From contig QXXC01000040.1 in the NCBI GenBank assembly GCA_009911305.1, positions 1 to 39,733 on the forward strand: a DNA stretch of 39,733 nt, read 5' to 3'. Numbering within the stretch: position 1 is the first letter of the stretch; every line of letters begins with the position of its first letter. The notes below the pieces were generated by a model that saw only the letters and a program-made list of their open reading frames with translations, was not told the origin of the DNA and searched no databases. The stretch comes from Clostridiaceae bacterium (GTDB taxonomy: Bacteria > Bacillota > Clostridia > Lachnospirales > Lachnospiraceae). A program made the translations under genes and the position numbers. This document shows positions 33,162 through 39,733 of the stretch, one piece after another.

Positions 33162-33752
33162 TCACCCAAAGGGATATCTCCCGGCCTGAGCAGCGCTGCA
33201 TGCGCACAGGCTCCCGGAACGGTTCTCTGCGCCGCCCGCCTCTTTGCATCCGTCAAACGCAACCCCGGCCCACATGACAGCCGTTCTCCTTGCCAAGGGA
33301 ACCTCCACTCTGGCAAACCGGCGGTGCCAGTCAATGGCGAGGATCCGGGATCCGGCCTCTTTCAGCGGCCCCTTTGTAATGCAGTCGCACCCGTGTTTCC
33401 TGTCCCGGTATCCGTACGACAGCCTGAGAACATGCTGTTCCCCGCATAGCTGCCGCAGGTAATTTTCTTCCTCCTGATAGACAGGGATCAGATAACCCGG
33501 CTCACCCAGAACCGGAAGGATCGCGCGGTATTTCTTTATCTCTTCTGATAAAAGCTCCGGCCTGGCGCTCTGTAAAAAGACGTAGCCAGGGAACATGTCC
33601 CGCTCCACCCGCCTCCACGCCCCGTCCGAACGCCAGAAGCGCTCGCAGCGGAACCGGAATGCCTCATCCAGCGCGCCGGGGGACAGGCGCGTCCTGCAGG
33701 AGCGCAGGATCTCCTCCTCGCATCCGCTCCGGCATCTCACTACAAACCACAT
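33162..33752 (-). CDS. loaP: First LoaP/NusG-family antiterminator of locus A
   Basis: A 196-aa NusG paralogue and the first gene of the 20 kb operon. It begins MWFVVRCRSGCEEEILRSC, has MFPGYVFLQSARPE in the NGN domain and a KOW domain with CITKGPLKEAGSRILAIDWHRRFARVEVPL-type sequence (two adjoining stretches). About 25 residues (ENRSGSLCACSAAQ and onward) continue past the usual KOW end and look unlike conserved protein, as if an older stop codon had been lost. GGGAGGGG precedes the ATG. Only 16 bases separate its start codon from the core of switch A, so inversion would give it a very short leader. Confidence 0.85.
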   Translation of the reverse strand: MWFVVRCRSGCEEEILRSCRTRLSPGALDEAFRFRCERFWRSDGAWRRVERDMFPGYVFLQSARPELLSEEIKKYRAILPVLGEPGYLIPVYQEEENYLRQLCGEQHVLRLSYGYRDRKHGCDCITKGPLKEAGSRILAIDWHRRFARVEVPLARRTAVMWAGVAFDGCKEAGGAENRSGSLCACSAAQAGRYPFG

Positions 33753-33768
33753 AGAACCCCTCCCGGAT

Positions 33769-33794
33769 TTCGTAGAATTACGTAATCTACGAAA
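33769..33794 (+). repeat. Left inverted-repeat arm of switch A
   Basis: The outer 16 bases are a perfect reverse complement of 33956-33971; the inner ten match with two differences, at the same two positions as in switch B. Confidence 0.85.
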
Positions 33795-33908
33795 GGGAAT
33801 TGTGTCAAATTTTATGTAATTATCTGACTTGTTTTTCGGTGAGTTTTAATTAAGAAATTCACAAAGAATATTTATAGAATTTTAAAACATTATTGAGAGA
33901 AACTGCTA

Positions 33909-33937
33909 TTGAAATAAGGGGAAAACCGTAGTATAAT
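33909..33937 (+). promoter_or_regulatory. Sigma-A promoter inside switch A
   Basis: TTGAAA (33909-33914), a 17-base spacer, TATAAT (33932-33937). It is directed rightward into the accessory region in the orientation given. Confidence 0.88.
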
Positions 33938-33945
33938 GAATGAAA

Positions 33946-33971
33946 TTTCTTAGAATACGTAATTCTACGAA
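33946..33971 (-). repeat. Right inverted-repeat arm of switch A
   Basis: Mirror copy of 33769-33794; the outer 16 bases are perfect. Confidence 0.85.
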
Positions 33972-34185
33972 GCCGGGGTGAGATTTCCCGCCTGGAATTA
34001 TATCTTAAAAGCTTCGGTTTATTCACATAAGCTTATGCAAACAATGGATAATTCTTTGTATATTTCTAAATTTTATCTCGCATGACTTTTATACTCTCTG
34101 AAATTTTCAGTTTAATTAAATCCAGAAAATATTTTATAATTAAACCCTGATAATTAATAAGTCGATTTGAAGTAACAACTTTATT

Positions 34186-34479
34186 TTGGAAGAATTGATA
34201 AATATTCTATTACAAGTGCCATTTTCCTATCAATATTTGAATAAAAGGGCAGAAGAATTAGGAACAATATACGATTATATACGTTCCTTTTTTGAAAAAA
34301 ATACAATGATTGACTTTTTAGAAAAGATGTTTGAATGGGGTGTAATCGGAAACAGCGGCCAAAGAATGGTATTTAAATTTTTAGGAGACAGGGATTTATC
34401 CCCAACGAATGACATGATCTTACATAGGCCATTAAGAATTTTTTTTGCAGTTCAGTCAATAGATAAGGATAAAAATTAA
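34186..34479 (+). pseudogene. C-terminal fragment resembling a P-loop defence ATPase
   Basis: An open frame of 97 codons has no ATG start; TTG at 34186 is the best available and the frame closes at a stop only a few codons upstream. The sequence includes IYDYIRSFFEK, LEKMFEWGVIGNSGQ, VFKFLGDRDLSP and HRPLRIFFAVQ. A winged-helix-like end with V-I-G-N, then F-K-x-x-G-D-R and a final His-containing helix is what I associate with the ends of Sll1717-type P-loop ATPases. The N-terminal ATPase part is missing. The region is AT-rich, unlike the operon to the left. In the current switch A orientation it may be transcribed. Family call is tentative. Confidence 0.4.
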
Positions 34480-34693
34480 GTATGTGTTTAAGACGATACG
34501 GTTGGGATTATATATGTTGATCTTCTCACAACCGACAGGTTCAATTATTTTCTTTCTCGGAAAGTAAAGACACGACATAGGATGCGCAGAAAAATTGTCC
34601 TGTGACAGTGTCCACAAAAATAGCGAGCATCGGATTGTATCAGCCACAATCCCGTCTTTCAATATATTTCTGATAAATAATATAAAGAGCCAC
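34480..34693. other. AT-rich gap with a possible decayed minus-strand gene
   Basis: On the minus strand, between about 34699 and 34543, a frame broken by one TGA reads protein-like segments (VALYIIYQKYIERRDCG, then NPMLAIFVDTVTGQFF). A family is not recognised. An overlapping 82-codon frame in another phase looks spurious. Nothing else is visible. Confidence 0.2.
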
Positions 34694-34722
34694 TTGAAAA
34701 TCAAGCAGCTCTCATGTATAAT
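34694..34722 (+). promoter_or_regulatory. Promoter of the antitoxin RNA
   Basis: TTGAAA (34694-34699), a 17-base spacer and TATAAT (34717-34722). It starts an RNA that would run into the terminator at 34778-34822, opposite the toxin gene. Confidence 0.75.
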
Positions 34723-34728
34723 CTACTT

Positions 34729-34825
34729 AGAAGTAATCGGAATTGAATCTCCGATTGCCCTCAGTAAAAATGATTATAAGAAATAAGCATCCAAACTTGG
34801 GCGGTAGGGATGCTTATTTCTTTTT
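34729..34825 (+). ncRNA. Predicted antisense antitoxin RNA of a type I toxin system
   Basis: A strong promoter and a strong terminator define an RNA of about 95 nucleotides without a reading frame. Its 3' end lies opposite the stop codon and 3' untranslated part of the toxin gene at 34814-34894, giving a convergent overlap as in txpA/ratA and bsrG systems. Pairing would block or destabilise toxin mRNA. A local stem (AATCGGAATTGAATCTCCGATT) is visible as AATCGGA pairing with TCCGATT around 34735-34756. The ends are inferred from promoter and terminator. Confidence 0.62.
34778..34822. terminator. Bidirectional terminator shared by toxin and antitoxin
   Basis: AAGAAATAAGCATCC pairs perfectly with GGATGCTTATTTCTT around a 15-base loop. 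The plus side continues with T residues. The left side of the stem on the plus strand is the region just past the toxin stop on the minus strand. Confidence 0.85.
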
Positions 34826-34894
34826 ATGATTGTCTATGTAAGACAGAGCCGCAAACAATACAAGTAATAATGTAAGAACTTCCATTATACTCAT
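34814..34894 (-). CDS. Small holin-like type I toxin peptide
   Basis: A 26-aa peptide beginning MSIMEVLTLLLVLFAAL and ending in a charged NHKKK. A single hydrophobic helix with a short polar lysine tail is the form of the putative holin-like toxin family, whose members insert in the membrane when overproduced. Its stop codon is inside a perfect terminator stem, and an antisense RNA gene with its own promoter lies opposite the 3' end. It has its own promoter at 34947-34975 and a structured leader of about 45 bases. The ribosome binding site is weak, in line with tight control. Too short for ordinary gene calling. Confidence 0.78.
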   Translation of the reverse strand: MSIMEVLTLLLVLFAALSYIDNHKKK

Positions 34895-34946
34895 AGGGCA
34901 TCCATCGGAAAATCGCATCCTACTTTCTTTTCAATTACACGGGTTC

Positions 34947-34975
34947 ATTATAACATATGGAAAGCTGATACTCAA
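34947..34975 (-). promoter_or_regulatory. Promoter of the toxin gene
   Basis: On the minus strand TTGAGT (34970-34975), a 17-base spacer and TATAAT (34947-34952), about 50 bases before the toxin start codon. Confidence 0.68.
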
Positions 34976-35117
34976 TCAAAAGAACCTATGTATAGGCCAA
35001 AAAATTTATCCTTATCTGGTATCAATCAAGAGACAATTAAAATATTTATAGTATTCGCAGACATATTGTTCCTATTTACACGCCAATCGTAATTCGTTAC
35101 TGAAAGGAAAAGATATT

Positions 35118-35385
35118 ATGACTCCAGCATCTGCACAAAAAAATTTATGCCATGGATGATATATATATAATTTACCCGAGGGCAGCAGAGCGGAACTGAT
35201 TGATGGCCAAATCTATTATATGGCGCCTCCCAGCACAACGCATCAGAGAATATTGTCGTTTTTACATCTGGAAATAGGAAATCACATTCGTACAAAAGGA
35301 GGAATTTGCGAAGTTTTCCCTCTGCCGTGAAGCAGGTGTCCGGGAATACTGGATTGTTGATCCAGCCAGTCAGACCATAAAGGGA
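35118..35385 (+). pseudogene. Broken Uma2-family (DUF820) nuclease-like gene
   Basis: ATG at 35118 opens a frame that meets TGA after 13 codons, then continues with LPEGSRAELIDGQIYYMAPPSTTHQR, seen as the pieces LPEGSRAELIDGQ and MAPPSTTHQRILSFLHLEIG, the start of Uma2 proteins. The expected M-D-D-I-Y-N order is present across two frames: an A run (35127-35133 area) and a TA repeat each seem to have gained bases by slippage. The frame then ends at 35330, and the family's late motif AGVREYWIVDP appears in a third frame at once, so about 80 codons of the middle are deleted. The gene cannot make an active restriction-fold nuclease. It marks this area as accessory and decaying. Confidence 0.75.
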
Positions 35386-35421
35386 GAGCCGCCTCTCCCC
35401 TTATTTTACATAAACCTCCTC

Positions 35422-35444
35422 CTGGTACAGCATTGCGTAAATAA
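35422..35444 (+). repeat. Left direct repeat flanking the NACHT gene
   Basis: The 23 bases match 39638-39660 at 20 positions, including an unbroken GTACAGCATTGC. The two copies lie just outside the NACHT gene, in the same orientation. Confidence 0.55.
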
Positions 35445-35504
35445 CGGTAAATTCAGCGCCCTCTATTTATGAAACACTGTACTGGAGCGTATTTGAAACA
35501 TGCC

Positions 35505-38500
35505 CTAAACAATATACCTCTTCACCTCATCCACTGACCATTTCCGCTGAACGCTCTGCCTGTAGCTTCCTTCCGCCTCCGTCATCCAGTGCTTCAACTG
35601 CGCCTTCTTATAAAATTCCGTCTCCTCCTTCATCCGCTCCCCAAGCATAGCCTTTACCGCCTCATATCCACGCGCTCCGCTTCCCGCTATCCTGGAACAT
35701 GCGAGCCCCAATACACGGGCAAGCCCTCCAAACTCCGCATCCTCAAAATCCGGCTGACACCACAACCCAACCAGTTGAAACACCTCCTCCCACAATTCCT
35801 CCTTCCGGATCGCCGCAATACCGCTCAAAAGCCCGTCGCCTGTCAAATCCTTTTCGATTCTCCGCCTCTCTTCCAGCATTTCGCGGTAAGCCCTCAATCC
35901 CCGCTTATCCTGCAATTGGATCAGGTATTTATAACAAACCTCCCTGGCGTCCTCCTTCCTCAGCGCATACTCCCAGAGCAAATCCGCAAGCCCCTCCGGC
36001 TCATACTCCGCTATCTTAGAAACCGTATCCACAAACAGCCTGCCGTCCAGGAAGGGAAGGATCGCCTGGCACGTTTCCTCCGCCCCAATGACCTGATAAA
36101 AATATTCAATTGCCCTTCTCCTCACCCATTCCGACCGCGAATCATCCACCGCAATTTTCCGTATGCGCTCCGCGCATTCACGGATCCTGAACTCCTTGCA
36201 ATACCGCAGGTGCAGGCTCAGGTCATCCCCTTTCAGCGCATGATGGAGCATGTTCTCCCGCACAAGAACGATTAACTCCTCTTTGGTAAAATACCGTTCC
36301 AGCAGCGTCCGTATCCGCTCTTCCTCCAGAAACCATGCGCAGGCCAGTATCCCTTCCGCCCTTTGTTTCTTCATTGGGAAATCAAATGCCCACACAAAAT
36401 AGAGAATCCTCTTCGCCCGCCGCTCCGTGATCCGGCACGTCTCATCCGTCTCCCATCTGACTGCCCGGGAAAGATCCACATCTGTTATATTTCTGTCAAA
36501 ATACGCCCTGGCCGCCGCCCCGATCGCAGCGGGAACATCCGTTTTTTCATTTTCATGCGCATAAAGCCAGTCGAGCAGCAGATATCCCTGGACATCCTCC
36601 CACTCCCGCTCCACGCACATTTTCCACTCCTGTACGGTCCCCGCGCCGCTGTGGCGTACATAGTCAAACCGTATATCCATTAAATCATATCGGTTCTGAT
36701 CCTCCTCAATATGTCCTTCCGCCAGGTCCTTTTCCGTCAGATCTTCCTTCCCATATAAACCGATCAGCTCGTCCAGCAGAGAAAGGTAGTCCTCCTTACA
36801 CACGATCGCGCTCTGATACTTCGCCTTTCCCTGCCTTAAAAGCGCATCGTAATCAATCCACGGCCTGTCCTCTAGCTGGATGCCCGTCTTTTCACTGTAT
36901 AATGCCCTCAGCTCGCGAAACACCTCATTGTCCCTGCCCATAAAATACAGGCATTCCCTTATCTGCGCATCCTCCAGCCCCCCGTTTTTATACTGTTCAA
37001 GCGCCCATCCGGCGGCCGCGCCATCCATCAGCCGCCTTATGTAAATCCAGGAGCGCCGGCCCTCTGCGATACGCTTCAATTCATACTCACATAACGCAGC
37101 CCTCTGCCCCGCAGACGAAAAATAATTTAAAACCACATCCTCCAGCTTGTGCAGGCCGCGGGAAGAGACTGCCTCATAAAACGCTGCCAGCCGGTTCCAT
37201 TCATCGCCTGTAAACCGCTCCTCCCTGTCCGTAAATCCTGAAAAAATATGTTCCGCCACCTGCTCTATGTGATAGATATGGAAATACTCCCTGTGCTCTG
37301 TCAATACCCGGAGGATCTCCAGGGACGCGGAAGGTTCCTCCACCTCCATCAGCGCATAGTGAAGCTCAAATGATTCATTCCCCAATCTCCCTTTACCGCC
37401 GCAGACATATCCCAGCCCGCCGGTCAAAAAACCGATATACGCATCCGCCTTTCCCATGACCCGTATGCTTCGGTACAATGCATAGCGGACCTCCGCGGAA
37501 TCCGTATCCTGAAATATAGCCATCAACGTTTCCAGCCCGCCCTCTCCCATCAAATCCAGTTCCAGAAGCGCAAGGATCGCGCGCTCATGCGCATACGCCT
37601 CTTCCTGCGGGCCGCGGCATACCTCCATCAGCGTATCCCGCACCTCGTCATCGCGTCCGAACAGATTCGGGCAGTAGCTCAGCGCAAGAATCGCATTCTG
37701 CATTGCGATGACATCCGCGGGGTTCCTGATTTCCTCAAGAAACATCCCGATTTCCAGATAATTCACGCCAAACCGCATCAAGTCTCCGGGCCTGTAGCGC
37801 TGCATGGTGATCCATTCATAACCGCTCTTTAGCCGCTCCCACTCCCTGCGCAGGATCTTAGAACGCCTGGAGGCCGGAATCCGGTTTATGTCCACATCCA
37901 AAAATAAGGTAAAATCCTCTTCCAGGAGCCATTCCCCGATCTCTCTATGATCCGTCAAAAGTAAATAGGACAGCACATGATGCCAGTTCCCGCAAATCCC
38001 CAGCTCCGGACAGCCCGCTGACACAAGCTTTTTCACCTCGTCGGCCGGGCGCTGCGAAAGATACTCCGCCGCAAGGTATTCAGCGAAATTATTATGGGTA
38101 AACTGCCAGCCGCCCTCCTGCAGCTTCCAAATCCCGCTGTAGCTTAAAAGCTTCTGATCCTTCTCATCAGGAATAAGCGCCCGGTAATCCTTCTCCGGCA
38201 GACAGCGGCAGTCCATGGCATGCATCGCCGCCGCTATCCTTTGGAGCATGGAAAACAGGCTGAATTTCTGTTCCGACAGATCCCCGGCCATTGTCATCCG
38301 AAACTTTTTTGAATCCTCAGCAAACTTATGTTCTATTAATTCCCGCATCAACTGATTCCGGTCCGGCAGGCTCCCTTTTTCCTGATACATCACGCACAGC
38401 TCCGTCAGGTAAAACGGAATCTGCAGCAGCTCCCTCAGATGATGTTGATCGATCTCTTCTAAAAATAACCTGTCATTGATCCCGCATTCCCTGGCAAAGG

Positions 38501-39587
38501 CAATGGCATCCTCAAATCCGAGAGGTTCCATCCATACCGTTTCAAAAAAATCCCCTAGCATGCCCTGGCGGTAAAAATGGTTTCTTGCCGATACCAGAAA
38601 CCTCGCCTTTGGCCTCTGCTCATGATAGACGGTCAACTGCTTTAAAAAATTTTGTCTGTTCCCGCCTGAAATCTCATCAAACCCGTCGATCAGAAAAAAC
38701 AGCTCCTGCTCTTCTTCAATGAAACATCCCTGTTTTTCAGCCAGTTTTTCGATCGTTTCGTCCATATATGTTTTTAATGTCAGCAAAACCGGCCTCGGCA
38801 GAGCGGGATCCGCGCCAAAGCGCGCGGCGACCCACAAAAGCTCCGTGGACTTCCCGTTTCCGGCTTCTCCCAATAGGACGACAAACGGATGGTTCCGGCA
38901 AATATCCGCCAACTGAAAACCATTCGCGCGCCCGCCCTCTTCTGCCAACTGCTTTTCAAAGCTCTGGCAGTAACGTCTGATATGCGGAACGGGATATGCG
39001 TAATGTTTCTCTGAAAAAGCGGTTTTTCTGCCCCGGGCCATGCGCTCCGTTCCGGCATTGTGCGCTTCATTTGCCTGCCGGATGTCCTGTCTTATCTCAT
39101 TCAGGCCAAACCTCAGCGCTAAATCCATCTGCCCGTTTAACGTATCCCGAATCGTATCCGCCAATAACTGGTACAATTCCCTCACAACCGACTTGTCCAT
39201 GGAGCTAAGCCGCCGCCCCGCTTTGGACGCCGCTGTTTCCGTATCGCACACAAGCCTGACCATCACGCGTTCCGGAGAAAGAGCGGTATCCTTGCTGACA
39301 TCGCCTGTGATCGATTCCATGATCGCATTCAACGGATTCTGATACTTCAGGAAATTGCAGAACCAGTCTGAATCTAAAAAGAGGTATTCCTCATGGCGCT
39401 TCATGAACGAATCCAGCTTCAAATTCAGTTCATGCCCCAGTTCGTCCATCACCGCCTGCCGGGCATTCCTGTTCTTCTCCAGGGGACTCTTAGCCGTAAA
39501 CCGATCCCATCCGCCGCGCCCGGCATCATAGATTGCTGAGGAAATCAGGCTCATCATGATATTAAACGCTTCTTGTCCAAAGCTCAT
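35505..39587 (-). CDS. Large NACHT-type STAND NTPase, candidate antiphage protein
   Basis: A 1360-aa soluble protein. Residues 1-190 form a mainly helical N-terminal domain that I do not recognise and that would be the effector position. The NACHT NTPase follows: Walker A GEAGNGKST at 240-248 and Walker B LIDGFDEI at 299-306, the NACHT form with Asp-x-x-Asp-Glu, then VSARNHFYR (sensor 1-like) and a helical and winged-helix region to about 540. The last 800 residues are helical repeats rich in Leu, Glu and Tyr, fitting a HEAT-like sensor. This is the order of bacterial NLR-like (bNACHT and Avs-like) defence proteins. AAGGAG precedes the ATG. It is a single-gene unit beside a toxin system and a broken nuclease gene. 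Confidence 0.8.
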   Translation of the reverse strand: MSFGQEAFNIMMSLISSAIYDAGRGGWDRFTAKSPLEKNRNARQAVMDELGHELNLKLDSFMKRHEEYLFLDSDWFCNFLKYQNPLNAIMESITGDVSKDTALSPERVMVRLVCDTETAASKAGRRLSSMDKSVVRELYQLLADTIRDTLNGQMDLALRFGLNEIRQDIRQANEAHNAGTERMARGRKTAFSEKHYAYPVPHIRRYCQSFEKQLAEEGGRANGFQLADICRNHPFVVLLGEAGNGKSTELLWVAARFGADPALPRPVLLTLKTYMDETIEKLAEKQGCFIEEEQELFFLIDGFDEISGGNRQNFLKQLTVYHEQRPKARFLVSARNHFYRQGMLGDFFETVWMEPLGFEDAIAFARECGINDRLFLEEIDQHHLRELLQIPFYLTELCVMYQEKGSLPDRNQLMRELIEHKFAEDSKKFRMTMAGDLSEQKFSLFSMLQRIAAAMHAMDCRCLPEKDYRALIPDEKDQKLLSYSGIWKLQEGGWQFTHNNFAEYLAAEYLSQRPADEVKKLVSAGCPELGICGNWHHVLSYLLLTDHREIGEWLLEEDFTLFLDVDINRIPASRRSKILRREWERLKSGYEWITMQRYRPGDLMRFGVNYLEIGMFLEEIRNPADVIAMQNAILALSYCPNLFGRDDEVRDTLMEVCRGPQEEAYAHERAILALLELDLMGEGGLETLMAIFQDTDSAEVRYALYRSIRVMGKADAYIGFLTGGLGYVCGGKGRLGNESFELHYALMEVEEPSASLEILRVLTEHREYFHIYHIEQVAEHIFSGFTDREERFTGDEWNRLAAFYEAVSSRGLHKLEDVVLNYFSSAGQRAALCEYELKRIAEGRRSWIYIRRLMDGAAAGWALEQYKNGGLEDAQIRECLYFMGRDNEVFRELRALYSEKTGIQLEDRPWIDYDALLRQGKAKYQSAIVCKEDYLSLLDELIGLYGKEDLTEKDLAEGHIEEDQNRYDLMDIRFDYVRHSGAGTVQEWKMCVEREWEDVQGYLLLDWLYAHENEKTDVPAAIGAAARAYFDRNITDVDLSRAVRWETDETCRITERRAKRILYFVWAFDFPMKKQRAEGILACAWFLEEERIRTLLERYFTKEELIVLVRENMLHHALKGDDLSLHLRYCKEFRIRECAERIRKIAVDDSRSEWVRRRAIEYFYQVIGAEETCQAILPFLDGRLFVDTVSKIAEYEPEGLADLLWEYALRKEDAREVCYKYLIQLQDKRGLRAYREMLEERRRIEKDLTGDGLLSGIAAIRKEELWEEVFQLVGLWCQPDFEDAEFGGLARVLGLACSRIAGSGARGYEAVKAMLGERMKEETEFYKKAQLKHWMTEAEGSYRQSVQRKWSVDEVKRYIV

Positions 39588-39637
39588 CTTGTTTTCTCCT
39601 TTGTTTCAATGGGAAGCCGGCGGGGAATGATATGGGC

Positions 39638-39660
39638 CTAGTACAGCATTGCATTAATAA
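39638..39660 (+). repeat. Right direct repeat flanking the NACHT gene
   Basis: Matches 35422-35444 at 20 of 23 positions. This copy overlaps a short inverted pair (GCATTGC and GCAATGT around 39649-39675), so it may be the end of a small mobile or palindromic unit. The remaining bases to 39733 are AT-rich and hold no gene that I can support. Confidence 0.5.
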
Positions 39661-39733
39661 TCAAGCAATGTTATACCACCAAAGGTACCCCCTTATAAGT
39701 CCACTTGAAGGGTTTTGCCATAAGATTATATTG

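Larger units (their letters stand above)
33769..33971. promoter_or_regulatory. Invertible promoter cassette (switch A), read here in the OFF orientation
   Basis: The arms TTCGTAGAATTACGTA (33769-33784) and its exact reverse complement (33956-33971) extend inward to 26 bp with two mismatches. The cassette contains one strong promoter (33909-33937), which points right, away from the loaP operon. Arm core TTCGTAGAAT, a 20-base interior block (AATTAAGAAATTCACAAAGA, 33848-33867) and promoter position match switch B; the distance from that block to the -35 box is 61 bases in both. After inversion the promoter would read into 33162-33752. Confidence 0.87.

Noticed and set aside
33769..33971. Search for a promoter toward loaP inside the cassette as oriented
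   Set aside because: The minus strand of both cassettes shows no pair of -35 and -10 boxes at proper spacing, so the OFF reading was kept.
34456..34704. 82-codon minus-strand frame before the toxin locus
   Set aside because: No ribosome binding site or family; overlaps the antitoxin promoter region, and another frame there looks more protein-like though broken.
1..39733. CRISPR arrays, tRNA and rRNA genes, and a recombinase gene for the switches
   Set aside because: Looked for by eye and not seen: no regularly spaced repeats, no recognised tRNA or rRNA stretch, and no integrase or invertase motifs among the open frames.

Overview
The window looks like a chromosome segment of a Gram-positive gut-type Clostridia, most likely Lachnospiraceae. 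This rests on strong AGGAGG-type ribosome binding sites, near-consensus sigma-A promoters, tightly packed operons, LoaP-type NusG paralogues heading polysaccharide operons, a dlt system and a short hydrophobic type I toxin. Most genes lie on the minus strand. The species cannot be named from the sequence alone.

Layout, left to right. (1) 1-2331: the start of a polysaccharide locus (locus B), reading leftward as loaP, a small zinc-ribbon protein and a priming sugar-phosphate transferase. It is cut short by an AT-rich foreign-looking gene end at 1-159. (2) 2366-2576: an invertible promoter cassette (switch B). (3) 2849-11494: a peptide-use operon on the minus strand with two M24 metallopeptidases, then oppA, oppB, oppC, oppD and oppF, ended by a clear terminator. 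A divergent M13 metallopeptidase lipoprotein follows at 11759-13801 (+). (4) 13886-33752: a roughly 20 kb minus-strand surface-glycan operon (locus A). In transcription order it holds two LoaP antiterminators, a DegT/DnrJ aminotransferase, a priming transferase, GT4, a CDP-alcohol phosphotransferase, an IspD-like cytidylyltransferase, an SDR, GT2, a Wzy-like polymerase, a GT52-like sialyltransferase, a Wzx flippase, neuA, neuB, neuC, a small membrane protein, then dltA, dltB, dltC, dltD and a previously uncalled dltX. (5) 33769-33971: a second invertible promoter (switch A). (6) 33972-39733: an AT-rich, defence-like accessory region. It has an ATPase-like gene fragment, a type I toxin with its antisense RNA, a broken Uma2 nuclease gene, and a 1360-aa NACHT-type STAND protein flanked by a direct repeat.

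How it works together. Each polysaccharide operon begins with a loaP gene, and directly upstream sits a 200-210 bp cassette bounded by inverted repeats and containing one strong sigma-A promoter. In this sequence both promoters point away from their operon, so both loci are read here in the OFF state. After inversion each promoter would drive loaP, and LoaP would let RNA polymerase read through the long operon. The two cassettes share repeat core, interior and promoter position, so one recombinase acting in trans probably flips both. None is encoded here. Locus A when ON should make a lipid-linked, polymerised, sialic-acid-containing glycan with a CDP-activated alcohol-phosphate part. Its built-in D-alanylation module (dltABCD plus dltX) suggests phase-variable D-Ala decoration coupled to capsule expression.

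The main new-looking points are the two coordinated promoter switches, the merger of sialic acid, alditol-phosphate and D-alanylation genes in one switched LoaP operon, and the hidden dltX overlapping the end of dltD.
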